A stretch of 64,000 nucleotides of DNA, taken from NCBI RefSeq assembly GCF_012275535.1, contig NZ_JAAVTK010000012.1, forward strand, positions 69,350-133,349, read 5' to 3'. Under the pieces are notes generated by a model. The model ran no database searches and was not told the origin of the DNA. It saw only the letters and a program-made list of their open reading frames with translations. Made by a program: the position numbers and the translations under genes. Positions 7,169 to 16,869 of the stretch are shown here, one piece after another; the first letter of the stretch is position 1, and the number at the start of each line of letters is the position of its first letter. This DNA is from Hymenobacter artigasi. GTDB taxonomy: Bacteria > Bacteroidota > Bacteroidia > Cytophagales > Hymenobacteraceae.

Positions 7169-7846
7169 ATGCGCGTTCTGGTCATTCATTCTGAAGAAGC
7201 TTTTTGCCAGCAGTTGTACCACTTCTTGCAGCAGGCCCACTACCTGGTCGACTGTACTGCCACCCACGCTGCCGCCGTTGAGCGGCTGGCCCGGCACGAA
7301 TACGATTTTGTGCTGCTGGCCGCCGAACTGCCCGACGGCGACGGCCTGGCGCTGTTGCGCGCGGCCGTGCTCGACCCGCTGCAGCCGGCTTCGTTCATCG
7401 TCCTCACCGCCTCCGCAGGGGGCGTTCACCTTAAAGCCTTCGACCTGGGCGCCGACGATTGCCTGCCCAACACCGTGCTGCTGCCCGAGCTGGAACGCCG
7501 GATGCAGGCCATTGTGCGCCGCCGGTTCAGGCTGCAAGACCCCAAAATCCGGTTTGGCAACGGGTTTGTGATGGACCCGGCTGCCCACACCCTGCGCCAT
7601 AATGCGTGCCTCGTGCCGCTCAGCAGCAAACAATTTGGTTTGCTACACTACCTATTGCTGCATCGCGGCTACCCCCTCACGCGCCAGCAATTGGGCGCTC
7701 ATGTGTGGGGCGACGATGCGGCCAGCCAACGCGCCTCCAATTACATCGACGTGCACATCAAGAACCTGCGCAGGGCACTGGCCAGCTTCGCGTCGCCCAA
7801 CTTCCTCGAAACCGTGCACAGCATCGGCTACCGCGTGGCCGCCTGA
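7169..7846 (+). CDS. OmpR-type regulator with degenerate receiver domain
   Basis: A 225-residue protein with receiver and winged-helix layout. The DNA-binding half is normal (PLSSKQFGLLHYLLLHRGYPLTRQQL, YIDVHIKNLRRAL, TVHSIGYRVA). The receiver half has lost its chemistry: where the phospho-acceptor Asp should be (position 51, pattern LLDxxLPDxDG) it has Ala (LLAAELPDGDG). The invariant Lys of DDYLxKPF is replaced (DDCLPNTV), and the acidic pair near residues 7-8 reads His-Ser. No histidine kinase adjoins it. It sits 123 bases before a czcCBA-type metal pump on the same strand and probably controls it without phosphorylation, perhaps through a ligand or constitutive dimerisation; that role is inferred. 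Confidence 0.87.
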   Translation: MRVLVIHSEEAFCQQLYHFLQQAHYLVDCTATHAAAVERLARHEYDFVLLAAELPDGDGLALLRAAVLDPLQPASFIVLTASAGGVHLKAFDLGADDCLPNTVLLPELERRMQAIVRRRFRLQDPKIRFGNGFVMDPAAHTLRHNACLVPLSSKQFGLLHYLLLHRGYPLTRQQLGAHVWGDDAASQRASNYIDVHIKNLRRALASFASPNFLETVHSIGYRVAA

Positions 7847-7969
7847 GGCCTGCGTGGCATTAGCAAGGCATGAAATTGGGTTATAATTTTGATAATCAGG
7901 AATATAAATCTACAACGCGCACTTCGGACGCAAGCCCGGCTCTCTCCTTAATACCGCCTTTTTACTGTC

Positions 7970-9541
7970 ATGAAATCCTTCGGAACCGCCGCACTGCTGC
8001 TCGCCGTAGCCGTACTGGCCGGCCCGGCTGCGGCCCAGCGCCCGGCTACTACCACGCCCTCCTTCAGCATGAGCCGGCCCCCGGGTGGTACGCCCAGTAA
8101 CACCCCGGCCCAAATGCCTGGGCAACCTGCTCCCGGCTACGGGCCGGCCGCCCGGCCATCAACACAACCGAAGCAGCCCAGTCAAACCAACAGTGGGACT
8201 GCTGCAAACTCCGCTTCACCATCGCCCTACGGGCAGTATCCGGCCATGCCGGGAGTGCTGCCTACCGGGGTGCCGGTGAGCGCAACGCCTGGCCCTACCG
8301 ACACACTGCACGTCGACCTGGACCAGGCCCTGGCCCTGTTTATTCAGCGCAACTATAATTTGATTGCCCAACGCTTCAACGTGAACCTGGCCCAGGCAGC
8401 GGTGATTCAGGCCAAGCTGCGGGATAACCCCAATATTTCGGTGGGGGCCAACGCCTATAATCCAGCCACCAAAACCCTGTTTCCGTTTGGTGCCAAACAC
8501 GGTGCCGACGTGCCCGAAAACAACGGCAACGCCACGGGCAACACGGTGAACATTCAGGTGCAGCAGCTCATCAACCTGTCGCACTCCCGCGCCAAGCTCG
8601 TGCAGCTGAGCAGCACCAACGCCGAAGTGCAGCAGGCCGCTTTTGAGGATTTGATGCGCACGGGGCGCTACCAACTGGTGCAGACGTTTTACAACGTCAT
8701 CGCGGAACGGCGGCGGCTCCTGTTGCTGCAGCAGCAGCGCGACCAGCTCGACCGCCTGCTCATCGGCTTCCAGGAGCAGCTGCGTCTGGGCACCGTGGCC
8801 GGCTTTGAGGTGACGCGCCTGGAGTTGGAGCGCGAAAGCCTGGAAAAAGACCACTCGGACCAGCTGGTGCAGTTGAGCGGCGATGAGGCGGCGCTACGGG
8901 TCTTCCTGGCCACGCCGGGCACCACGTTTGTAGCGCCCGAAGGGCAGCCACTGCTGCCCGACCCGCCGGCCACGCTGCCCACGCGGGCTGACCTCACCAC
9001 GCTGGCGTACCAGGCCCGCCCCGACCTGCGCGCCGCTACCCGTCAGACCACTTATGCGCAGCAAAACCTTCGGCTCCAGCAGGCGCTGGCGGTGCCCAAG
9101 GTAGCGGTGGGGGCCTCCTACGCATCGTACGGCAGCACGTACGCCAATTTTTACATGCTGCAGGCCGCCATGGATGTGCCCGTGTTCAATCGCAACCAGG
9201 GCAACGTGCAGGCCGCGCAGGTGGGCATTCAGCAGAGCGGCAATGTGCTGAGCCAGGTGAACCTACAAGTAGAGCAGGACGTGGCCGCCGCCGTGGAGCA
9301 GCTGCAGCACGCCACGGATTTGCGCCGCCGCGTGACCCCGCGCTTCGTGGCCAGCATTCAGGACGTGAGCCGCAACGCCACCCGCGACTACCAGCTGCGC
9401 CTGATTGACCTGGTGAGCTTCATCGACAAAATCCGGGCTTATAAAGATGCCCAGATGCACCTCATCGACGTGGGCAACCGCCTGGAGCTGGCCAAGCAGC
9501 AAGTCAACTACGTCACGAATACCCCGGTTTTTACCAATTAA
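7970..9541 (+). CDS. TolC/CzcC-family outer-membrane efflux protein
   Basis: A 523-residue outer-membrane channel. Signal peptide at about residues 1-23 (MKSFGTAALLLAVAVLAGPAAA), then an unusual Pro/Gln/Thr-rich linker to about residue 105, then two OEP halves beginning DLDQALALFIQRNYNLIAQRFNVNLAQA. Ala/Gln-rich helical stretches (VIQAKLRDNPN, ARPDLRAATRQTTYAQQNL) are typical of the periplasmic alpha-barrel. First structural gene of the metal efflux operon, followed after 61 bases by the adaptor. It should receive cations from the CzcA-type pump and release them outside. The long low-complexity N-terminal linker is longer than usual for the family. Confidence 0.92.
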   Translation: MKSFGTAALLLAVAVLAGPAAAQRPATTTPSFSMSRPPGGTPSNTPAQMPGQPAPGYGPAARPSTQPKQPSQTNSGTAANSASPSPYGQYPAMPGVLPTGVPVSATPGPTDTLHVDLDQALALFIQRNYNLIAQRFNVNLAQAAVIQAKLRDNPNISVGANAYNPATKTLFPFGAKHGADVPENNGNATGNTVNIQVQQLINLSHSRAKLVQLSSTNAEVQQAAFEDLMRTGRYQLVQTFYNVIAERRRLLLLQQQRDQLDRLLIGFQEQLRLGTVAGFEVTRLELERESLEKDHSDQLVQLSGDEAALRVFLATPGTTFVAPEGQPLLPDPPATLPTRADLTTLAYQARPDLRAATRQTTYAQQNLRLQQALAVPKVAVGASYASYGSTYANFYMLQAAMDVPVFNRNQGNVQAAQVGIQQSGNVLSQVNLQVEQDVAAAVEQLQHATDLRRRVTPRFVASIQDVSRNATRDYQLRLIDLVSFIDKIRAYKDAQMHLIDVGNRLELAKQQVNYVTNTPVFTN

Positions 9542-9602
9542 TCCGCGTTGGCGGCGGCTGGTTAGTGGGCGCCTCGGCACATCTTTTTTTTCTCCAATTA
9601 CT

Positions 9603-10742
9603 ATGTTTTTGTCCTCCCGTTTGCTTTCGGGGCTGCTTTGTGCGGCCGTAGGAGCCGGTAGCCTCAGCGGCTGCGGTTCCAAATCGGAAGAGCTTCCCGT
9701 CAATACCAAAGACCTGAGCAGCGGCTACCGCACCGACACGGTGCACCTGCGCTCCCCCGAGCAGGATTTGCGGTTCACCGGTAAGGTGAGCTACGACCAG
9801 AGCCGGGTGGACCGGATTTTTCCGGTCGTGAGCGGGAACGTGCTGGACGTGAACGCCGCCCTGGGTGCGCGGGTAACTCAGGGGCAGCTCCTGGCCCGCG
9901 TGCAGAGTGCCGACGTGAGCGGCTACCTCAACACCTACAACGCGGCCAAAGCCGACCTGGCCGTGGCCGCCCGCAACGCCGCCAATACGGAGCAGCTCTA
10001 CAAGTCCAGCTTCGCATCGCAGAGCGACCTAGTGGCGGCCCGGGCGCAGCTCGAAAAGGCCCGTTCTGCCTTTCGGGGAGCCGAGCAGGTGCTGAAAGTA
10101 TATGGCGCCAATGGCAGCGGTGCCGCCAGCGGCAAGCCCGTATATACGGTGAAGGCGCCCGTGAGCGGCTTCGTAGTCGAGCGCAACATCAACCCCGGCA
10201 TGCAGCTGCGGGCCGACAACACGATGCCGCTCTTCACCATTTCCAACCTAACGCGGGTGTGGGTGCTGATTAACGTGTACGAGTCGGACGCCGCCGTGGT
10301 GAAGGTCGGGCTGCCGGTCATCATCACCGCGCTGGCCTACCCGGACCGCACGTTCCAGGGCAAAATCACGAACGTTTCCAGCGTGGTCGACGCCGATACG
10401 CGGGTGCTGCAGGCCCGCGTCGAGCTGGATAATCCCGACGGCCTGCTCAAGCCCGACATGTTCTGCACCATCACCCTGAGCCAGCCCCAGGCCGGGCAGG
10501 CCCTGGCCGTGAACCCCACAGCCGTCATCTTTTCCAACGACCAGTACTACGTCATCCGCCGCAAGGCCGGCGCGCCCGAGCCTAGCCCCGAGCAGAATGC
10601 CAGCGTGGCCTACGAAGTGGTGCCGGTGAAGGTGCTGCGCTCCAGTGCGCGCTACCGCTTCGTGACCGGCGGCCTGCACGACGGCGACCTGGTGGTGACA
10701 CAAGGCAGCCTGCTGCTATACAACGACTTAAAAGGTAGCTAA
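9603..10742 (+). CDS. CzcB-type RND periplasmic adaptor lipoprotein
   Basis: A 379-residue membrane fusion protein. Its start is a lipoprotein signal with lipobox Leu-Ser-Gly-Cys (Cys24). Barrel-sandwich halves lie near residues 70-100 (VSGNVLDVNAALGARVTQGQ) and 180-205 (VKAPVSGFVVERNINPGMQL), with an alpha-hairpin between (NTYNAAKADLAVAARNAANTEQLY), then the beta-barrel (WVLINVYESDAAVVKVGLPV). ATG 9603 is chosen because it begins the lipoprotein signal; in-frame upstream starts overlap the TolC gene. Middle gene of the tripartite CzcCBA-like system. No His-rich metal-binding tail is present. Confidence 0.93.
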   Translation: MFLSSRLLSGLLCAAVGAGSLSGCGSKSEELPVNTKDLSSGYRTDTVHLRSPEQDLRFTGKVSYDQSRVDRIFPVVSGNVLDVNAALGARVTQGQLLARVQSADVSGYLNTYNAAKADLAVAARNAANTEQLYKSSFASQSDLVAARAQLEKARSAFRGAEQVLKVYGANGSGAASGKPVYTVKAPVSGFVVERNINPGMQLRADNTMPLFTISNLTRVWVLINVYESDAAVVKVGLPVIITALAYPDRTFQGKITNVSSVVDADTRVLQARVELDNPDGLLKPDMFCTITLSQPQAGQALAVNPTAVIFSNDQYYVIRRKAGAPEPSPEQNASVAYEVVPVKVLRSSARYRFVTGGLHDGDLVVTQGSLLLYNDLKGS

Positions 10743-10764
10743 GGCAGCCGGCCAAGGCAAAAAA

Positions 10765-10781
10765 CCGGGCAGAACGCCCGG
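10765..10781. terminator. short GC hairpin between adaptor and pump genes
   Basis: CCGGGC-AGAAC-GCCCGG forms a six-pair stem 22 bases after the adaptor stop. There is no downstream T run, so it may be an mRNA stabiliser or attenuator in the 179-base gap before the pump gene instead of a full terminator. Confidence 0.35.
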
Positions 10782-10921
10782 CTCGACTGGCCACCGCCCC
10801 GCCTGCCCCGAAGCCGCCCGGCTGCTTCGCCACCACTCCATTTGATTACACCTGCGGCAGGGAGTTTTCGACTCTGCTCCGCTCAGCATGACCGGCCCCT
10901 GGCCGGGCCAATCAAATTCTC

Positions 10922-13900
10922 ATGAATAAAATTATCAAGGGACTCATCGGCTTTTCGCTGCGGCATCCCTACGTCATCTTTTTCATCACCGCGCTGGTGG
11001 TGGTGGCCGGGGCCGTGTCGTTCTACTACACGCCCGTGGAGGCCTATCCCGACGTGACCAATACCGAGGTGGTCATTATCACGCAGTGGCCGGGCCGCTC
11101 GGCCGAGGAAGTGGAGCGCTTCATCTCCGTCCCGATTGAGACGGAGATGAACTCCATCACCCACAAAACGGTGATTCGCTCGATTAACCTGTTCGGGCTT
11201 TCGTTCATCAAAATCGTGTTCGAGGACGGCACCGACAACTTCAATGCCCGGATGGAAGCGGCCCAGAAACTGGCCAACGTGAACCTGCCCGACGGCGTGG
11301 CCGCCAATGTGCAGCCCCCCACCGGCCCCACCGGCGAGATTTATCGTTACACGCTCGTCTCCAAAACGCGCTCCGTGGCGGACCTGAAAACGCTGGAAGA
11401 CTGGACGATTGAGAAAAACCTGCGCGCCGTGCCCGGCGTGGCCGACGTGGTGAGCTTCGGCGGCCGGGTCCGCACTTTCGAGGTAGCCGCCAACCCCGGC
11501 TTGCTGAGCAAATACGGCCTGACGGCGCTCGACGTGTACTCGGCCCTGCAAAAATCGAACGTGAACGTGGGTGGCGACGTGCTGCGCGAGGGCCAGCAGG
11601 CCTTCGTGGTGCGCGGCATCGGCATTGTGACCAGCGTGCCCGACATCGAGAAAATCATGATTAAAAACGTCAACGGCGTGCCCGTGCTCGTGCGGAGCAT
11701 TGGTACGGTGCAGGCCAGCTACCTGCCGCCGCTGGGCGTGGTGGGCCGCGATGCCGACGACGACGTGGTGGAAGGCATCGTGCTCATGCGCAAGGGCGAA
11801 AATCCCGGGGCCGTGCTGCCCGTGCTCGAAGCCAAGGTGAAGGACCTGAACGAAACCATCCTGCCCAAGGACACCAAAATCAAGGTGTTCTACGACCGCA
11901 CCGAGCTCAACCAGCACACCCTGCGCACCGTGGGCGAAAACGTAGCCATGGGCATCCTGCTGGTGACCATCGTGCTGCTGCTCTTCCTGGCCGACTGGCG
12001 CACCACGGTGACCGTGGCGCTGGTTATTCCGTTGGCCCTGCTTTTTGCCTTTATTCTGATGCGAATCAAGGGCATGAGTGCTAACTTGTTGAGCATCGGG
12101 GCCATCGACTTCGGCATTATTATCGACGGGGCCGTGGTGATGGTCGAGGGCCTATTTGTGATGCTGGCGCTCTGGGCCGAGCACGACGGCATGGAACGCT
12201 TCAACAAGCGGGCGAAGATGGGCCGCATCCTGAGCACGGGCCTGGAGATGGGCAAGTCCATCTTCACGTCAAAGCTCATCATCATCACGGCCTTTATCCC
12301 AATATTTTCCTTCCAGAAAGTCGAGGGCAAGCTATTTAGCCCACTGGCTTACACCATCAGCTTCGCGCTGCTCGGGGCCTTGCTGCTGGCCCTTACGCTG
12401 GTGCCGGTGCTATCCAGCATCCTGCTAAACAAGAACGTGCGCGAGCGCCACAACCCGCTCATCGAGTTCCTGAACCGGACCTACGCGCCCCTGCTCGACA
12501 AGGTGATGGCCTATCCGCGCCGGGCTATGGGCACGGCCCTGGTGGTCTTGGTGCTGGGCGTGGGCGCCTTCCACTTCGTGGGCACCGAGTTTCTTCCGCA
12601 CCTCAACGAGGGCTCGATTTACGTGCGGGCTTCGATGCCGCTGAGCATCAGCCTGGAAGATTCGTACCACTACACCAAGCAATTCCGGCAAGTGTTTGAG
12701 AAGTACCCCGAGGTGCGGGGCGTGATTTCGCAAACCGGCCGCCCCAACGACGGCACCGACGCCACGGGCTTCTTCAACCAGGAGTTCTTCGTGGACCTGT
12801 TCCCGGCGGATGACTGGAAGCGCAAAATTTCCAAAGACGAGCTGATTGCCGAGATGCAGCACGATTTGAACCGCTTCCGCGGGGTCGACTTCAACTTCTC
12901 GCAGCCCATTTCCGACAACGTGGAGGAAGCCGTGTCGGGCGTGAAAGGCTCGCTGGCCATCAAAATCACCGGCCCCGACCTGGACCTGCTCGACAAAAAG
13001 GCCACGGCCGTGTACAACGTGATGCACAAAATCAAGGGCGTGGAAGACCTGGGTGTGTTCCGCAACCTGGGCCAGCCCGAGCTGCGCATCACCCTCGACC
13101 CCGACAAAATGGCCCAGTACGGCGTGGCGGCGGCCGATGCCAACGCCGTTATCGAAATGGCTATCGGCGGCAAGGCGGTCAGCTCGGTATTTGAGGGCGA
13201 GAAGAAATTCGACCTGCGGCTGCGCTACGACCAGCCCTTCCGCTCATCGGTGGAGGCCATCGGCGACTTGTTGGTACCGACGCTAAACGGTGGCAAAATC
13301 AAGCTGGGCGAATTGGCCGTTATCAAAAACGTGTCCGGCCCGGCCTTTATCTACCGCGAAGACAATGCCCGCTTCATCGCTGTGAAATTTTCGGTGCGCG
13401 GGCGTGACCTGGGCTCAACAGTAGCTGAGGCCCAGCAAAAAGTGGCCAAGACCGTGCCGCTGCCCGAAGGCTACCGCACCCAGTGGAACGGCGAGTTTGA
13501 AAACCAGCAGCGAGCCCAGCGCCAGCTCAGCATCGTGGTGCCGATTTCGATTCTGGCCATTTTCTTCATCCTCTTCGTGTCGTTCGGCAACGCCCTGGAT
13601 TCGACGCTGGTGCTGCTCAACGTGCCCTTTGCCCTCATTGGCGGCATTGCGGCGCTGCTCATTACGGGCGTCAACTTCAGCATCTCGGCGGGCGTGGGCT
13701 TCATCGCCCTATTTGGCGTGGCCACCCAGGACGGCGTAATTCTGGTGAACAAGTTCCGCCACAACCTGCGCGATGGCATGGACCTGGTGCCCGCCATCAA
13801 GGAAGGCGCCAAATCGCGGCTACGCCCGGTCATCATGACGGCCCTGATGGCCTCGCTGGGCCTGCTGCCAGCTGCCCTCAGCCACGGCATCGGCTCCGAA

Positions 13901-14029
13901 ACGCAGAAGCCGCTGGCCATTGTCGTCATCGGCGGGCTTATAACGGCCACCATCCTCTCCCTGCTGATTTTGCCCACGGTGTACGAGTGGGTGTACAGCA
14001 GCAAGAGCGAGCGGGCCCGCAAAAAGTAG
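10922..14029 (+). CDS. CzcA/CusA-family heavy-metal RND transporter
   Basis: A 1035-residue proton-driven inner-membrane pump of the heavy metal efflux group. Two repeats of six membrane segments flank large periplasmic loops. In TM4 it carries D396-F-G...D402-G-A...E409 (DFGIIIDGAVVMVEG), the acidic triad associated with divalent cation pumps such as CzcA (Zn, Co, Cd) and unlike the CusA (Cu, Ag) pattern. It starts MNKIIKGLIGFSLRHPYVIFF and ends after a final membrane helix with a basic tail. It completes the tripartite system with the preceding TolC and adaptor genes. Probable substrate Zn/Co/Ni/Cd is an inference from the motif. Confidence 0.95.
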   Translation: MNKIIKGLIGFSLRHPYVIFFITALVVVAGAVSFYYTPVEAYPDVTNTEVVIITQWPGRSAEEVERFISVPIETEMNSITHKTVIRSINLFGLSFIKIVFEDGTDNFNARMEAAQKLANVNLPDGVAANVQPPTGPTGEIYRYTLVSKTRSVADLKTLEDWTIEKNLRAVPGVADVVSFGGRVRTFEVAANPGLLSKYGLTALDVYSALQKSNVNVGGDVLREGQQAFVVRGIGIVTSVPDIEKIMIKNVNGVPVLVRSIGTVQASYLPPLGVVGRDADDDVVEGIVLMRKGENPGAVLPVLEAKVKDLNETILPKDTKIKVFYDRTELNQHTLRTVGENVAMGILLVTIVLLLFLADWRTTVTVALVIPLALLFAFILMRIKGMSANLLSIGAIDFGIIIDGAVVMVEGLFVMLALWAEHDGMERFNKRAKMGRILSTGLEMGKSIFTSKLIIITAFIPIFSFQKVEGKLFSPLAYTISFALLGALLLALTLVPVLSSILLNKNVRERHNPLIEFLNRTYAPLLDKVMAYPRRAMGTALVVLVLGVGAFHFVGTEFLPHLNEGSIYVRASMPLSISLEDSYHYTKQFRQVFEKYPEVRGVISQTGRPNDGTDATGFFNQEFFVDLFPADDWKRKISKDELIAEMQHDLNRFRGVDFNFSQPISDNVEEAVSGVKGSLAIKITGPDLDLLDKKATAVYNVMHKIKGVEDLGVFRNLGQPELRITLDPDKMAQYGVAAADANAVIEMAIGGKAVSSVFEGEKKFDLRLRYDQPFRSSVEAIGDLLVPTLNGGKIKLGELAVIKNVSGPAFIYREDNARFIAVKFSVRGRDLGSTVAEAQQKVAKTVPLPEGYRTQWNGEFENQQRAQRQLSIVVPISILAIFFILFVSFGNALDSTLVLLNVPFALIGGIAALLITGVNFSISAGVGFIALFGVATQDGVILVNKFRHNLRDGMDLVPAIKEGAKSRLRPVIMTALMASLGLLPAALSHGIGSETQKPLAIVVIGGLITATILSLLILPTVYEWVYSSKSERARKK

Positions 14030-14157
14030 CTGCTGTTGCGCAGGGCCGGCGGCGGCTTGGGTTGCTGGTTGAAACACCTGGCCCAACAGTGACCGGCATA
14101 GCATCAGGAAGTAAGTTTGCTTATCCAAACCGTTGATTAAATGCACGCCCACTAGTT

Positions 14158-15120
14158 GTGTCGTTTCGCACCATTCGCCTGATTGCCTGCCTGGGAAGCA
14201 CGGCCGTAATCTTGGGCCACGCCCCGGTGGCGGCGCAAGCACTGCCGCCGTTCCCGGCACCGCCCGACCCGACCAGCCACCCGGATGGCATCAACTCCGG
14301 GCGGCTGGTGGGCGTGGTGGTGGGCACGACCGTGCTCTACGCCCTCAGCACCTACCTGTTGGGCAAAACGTGGTACACCCGACGCGTGCCTTTCCATTTC
14401 TTCAACGACAATAACGAGTGGCTGCAAATGGACAAGGTGGGCCACGCCACCACGGCCTACGCCATTAGCCGGGGCGAATACGAGCTATTTCGGTGGAGCG
14501 GCGTGCCTGACCGGACTGCGGCCCTCACTGGCGGGGCTATTGCGCTGCTGTTCCAAAGCACGATTGAAGTGTTCGACGGCCATTCCCAAGGCTGGGGATT
14601 TTCCAAGGGCGACATGGCGGCCAATGCGGCCGGCGTGGCCCTGTTTGTGGGCCAGCAAGTCGGCCTGGGCCAGCAACCCCTGAGCCTTCGCTATGGCTTT
14701 CGGAGCAGTATTTACCCGCAGTACCGGCCGGAATTGCTGGGCCGCCGCCGTTTTGCCCAACTGCTGAAGGACTACAACGGCCAGCAGTACTGGCTCTCAG
14801 TCAATGTAGCGAGCGTGCTGCCCGTCGGCCCCTCCTTTCCGCGCTGGCTGAACCTCGACCTAGGTTACAGCGGCAGTGGCATGACCGGGGGTAGCGCCAA
14901 CCCGCCGCTGTACGGGGCTGATGGCCGGCCCCTCGTTTTCCGGCGTGTGCGCCAGTTCTACCTGGCCCCTGACCTCGACCTGGCCCGGCTGGTTCCCGTT
15001 GGTTCCACCGGCCATATGCTGCTCGGGACCACGCAGTTCCTTAAGCTGCCAACCCCGTCCCTGGAATTCAACCCGCGCGACGGCTGGCGCTGGCACCCGG
15101 TCCGGGCGGCGGCCGATTGA
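14158..15120 (+). CDS. DUF2279-family envelope protein
   Basis: A 320-residue protein starting at GTG 14158 with a signal-like segment (to about residue 26, ending VAAQA). The central part shows the DUF2279 (YfiM-like) pattern: MDKVGHATTAYAIS, then hydrophobic helices (LTGGAIALLFQSTIEVFDGHSQGWGFSKGDMAAN). A His plus several Asp/Glu near predicted membrane helices are conserved in this family. Function is unknown. It follows the metal pump by 128 bases on the same strand and may be in its transcription unit, but nothing in the sequence shows a role in metal transport. Confidence 0.75.
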   Translation: MSFRTIRLIACLGSTAVILGHAPVAAQALPPFPAPPDPTSHPDGINSGRLVGVVVGTTVLYALSTYLLGKTWYTRRVPFHFFNDNNEWLQMDKVGHATTAYAISRGEYELFRWSGVPDRTAALTGGAIALLFQSTIEVFDGHSQGWGFSKGDMAANAAGVALFVGQQVGLGQQPLSLRYGFRSSIYPQYRPELLGRRRFAQLLKDYNGQQYWLSVNVASVLPVGPSFPRWLNLDLGYSGSGMTGGSANPPLYGADGRPLVFRRVRQFYLAPDLDLARLVPVGSTGHMLLGTTQFLKLPTPSLEFNPRDGWRWHPVRAAAD

Positions 15121-15160
15121 CGCTGCTCTTCGAACCCGGTGCAAAGTGGCTCACGGGTTA

Positions 15161-15280
15161 TTATACTCGTTACGAAGTAGGGTGCGGGGCCTGCCCCCGC
15201 CCGTCGTTCGCATGGTTTCAACGATACCGTTCAACGACGGGCGGGGGCAGGCCCCGCACCCTACTTCGTAACGAGTATAA
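15161..15280. repeat. palindromic element family B, copy 1
   Basis: Perfect 48-base inverted arms (15161-15208 and 15233-15280) beginning TTATACTCGTTACGAAG around a 24-base centre. It lies between two converging genes, so it may also end both transcripts. A second copy in the opposite orientation is at 61237-61375. Confidence 0.85.
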
Positions 15281-15325
15281 CACATTGCAAAACTGTGTTT
15301 TGCACGATAATCTTATGCCTGCCTG

Positions 15326-16165
15326 CTACTTCGCGGGGAGGCGCAGGATGAGCGCCGCACTCAGGTAGCCGAACGCGGGCGGAGCCTGGGTTTCTCCGCG
15401 AACCCGCAGCGGGGCCAGCAGGTGGCCGGCCAGGTTCAGGGCCAGCGGTCCGCGCTGCACTTCCAGCGGGAAGCTGAACTCGTAGGCCAGCGGCACTAGG
15501 CGCAGGCTGGGCTGGTCGATTTTGGCAAAGTTCTGGTCGAGCGGCGTGGCCAGGGTGCCGAAGCGCAACAGCGCCAGCGAAGAGCCCCAGTCTAGCTCCG
15601 CCGCTGGCGTAAAGCTCACCTTATCAAAGCCCAGCCAGTGCCCTTTTTCCAGCGGTACACTCAGGTTCAGACCAAGCGTGTGGGCCTGGAAATGGTCGAA
15701 CAAGAAGTTGTAGTCCAGGCCCAGCGCCACCGGGCCAAGGGCATATTGGGTGTAGGCTTCCAGGTTGTTGCGCAGCACCGAATCCTTCTTCGTGATGCGC
15801 CCGGCGTAGAACGTGCGGCTGCCCGACAGCGAGTAGCTCCAGTTATCGGTAAACTCGCCGGCGTAGCCCAGCTCCAGGCTGGTGTACACGTAGCCCGGCC
15901 GCACAGGGCTGAAATACAGGCCTTCGAGCCGACCGTAAAGGCCATTGGCGGCTGAGTAGCTCACCTGCGGGTTGAGGGAGTAGGCGTGGCTGCCGTATTC
16001 GCGGCCCAGATAGCTGGTGCGCGCCTCATAATCGAGCCGCAGCTCCCAGCCGGCGCTGCTATCGGCCGCCACCACGGGCGGGGCCGGGTTGGGGGCAGCG
16101 GGCGGCAGCACCTGGCCGGCAGCAAAAAATGGCAACGCCCACAACAGGGCCACGAAAAACTTCAT
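15326..16165 (-). CDS. outer-membrane beta-barrel protein of the Pls-like operon
   Basis: A 279-residue protein with signal peptide MKFFVALLWALPFFAAG, a short Pro/Ala linker, then alternating aromatic strands (WELRLDYEARTSYLG, GLYGRLEGLYFSP, YVYTSLELGYAGEF, WSYSLSGSRTFYAG, GPVALGLDYNFLF) typical of an 8-12-strand barrel. Its ATG overlaps the TGA of the phosphopantetheinyl transferase (ATGA), so it is the third, translationally coupled gene of this operon. I recognise no named family. Given its partner genes it might help the synthetase product cross or attach to the outer membrane; this is inference from operon position. Confidence 0.75.
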   Translation of the reverse strand: MKFFVALLWALPFFAAGQVLPPAAPNPAPPVVAADSSAGWELRLDYEARTSYLGREYGSHAYSLNPQVSYSAANGLYGRLEGLYFSPVRPGYVYTSLELGYAGEFTDNWSYSLSGSRTFYAGRITKKDSVLRNNLEAYTQYALGPVALGLDYNFLFDHFQAHTLGLNLSVPLEKGHWLGFDKVSFTPAAELDWGSSLALLRFGTLATPLDQNFAKIDQPSLRLVPLAYEFSFPLEVQRGPLALNLAGHLLAPLRVRGETQAPPAFGYLSAALILRLPAK

Positions 16166-16869
16166 CAGGGAAATGGAAGGGCCGCCACCGGCAGCCGGGA
16201 TGGAAAATCGAAATGCTGCCAGCTGACGGCCGTTGGTGCCGCGCAGGCCAGGGCACCCGCGTGGCCCTCATCTACCACAAAGCCCTGAAGCTGGCCGGGG
16301 CCGGGCACTTGCCAGGCAATGGCCGAACCGCGCCGCCGCGCCACCGAGAAGCCCGCGAACGGCAGCGCCAGCCCCATGCCCGAGCACTTGGCCCAGGCTT
16401 CCTTGCGGGTCCAGATGGCATAGAACAGCGCCCGCCACGCGGAGCGCCCCGCCGCCCGCAGCACGGCGCGCTCGGCCGGCGAAAACAGGTAGTCGACCAA
16501 GGCGGCCGCCCCGGCTACGGGCCGGATAGCTTCGAGGTCGACGCCCACCTCGCCCTGGTTGGAAACGGCCAGCAAGGCCCAGTCGGCGCGGTAGCTCAGG
16601 TTGAACCACAAGGGTGGGGCCGTGGTCAGGACAGGCTTCCGGCGCGCGTCCACGCCCAGGGCCAGCACGGCCGGGGGCTGGTGGGTATAGTGCCCCAGCA
16701 CGGCCCGCAAAAAGACGTGCGCCCCGGCATAAGCCTGCGCGGGCCTGGCCGCCAGAAACCGCGCATGCCGGGCCTGCTCGGCGGCCGAGAGGGTAGCCAG
16801 CGCGGCCGGGGGCACCGGGCCGAGACGGGCCCGCCAGCAGTGATAAAAAGGCAATGGGGATGCCGCCAT
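16165..16869 (-). CDS. Sfp-type 4'-phosphopantetheinyl transferase
   Basis: A 234-residue enzyme that transfers 4'-phosphopantetheine from CoA to the Ser of carrier domains. The signature motifs are present: FNLSYRADWALLAVS, then VGVDLEAIRPV (the Mg-binding Gly-Val-Asp motif), FSPAERAVL, and WTRKEAWAKCSGMGL (the WxxKEA motif). ATG 16869 overlaps the TAA of the synthetase (TAATG), so the two are translationally coupled and the synthetase carrier Ser is the obvious substrate. An upstream in-frame start at 16887 would add six residues inside the synthetase gene. The family call is firm. Confidence 0.93.
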   Translation of the reverse strand: MAASPLPFYHCWRARLGPVPPAALATLSAAEQARHARFLAARPAQAYAGAHVFLRAVLGHYTHQPPAVLALGVDARRKPVLTTAPPLWFNLSYRADWALLAVSNQGEVGVDLEAIRPVAGAAALVDYLFSPAERAVLRAAGRSAWRALFYAIWTRKEAWAKCSGMGLALPFAGFSVARRRGSAIAWQVPGPGQLQGFVVDEGHAGALACAAPTAVSWQHFDFPSRLPVAALPFP

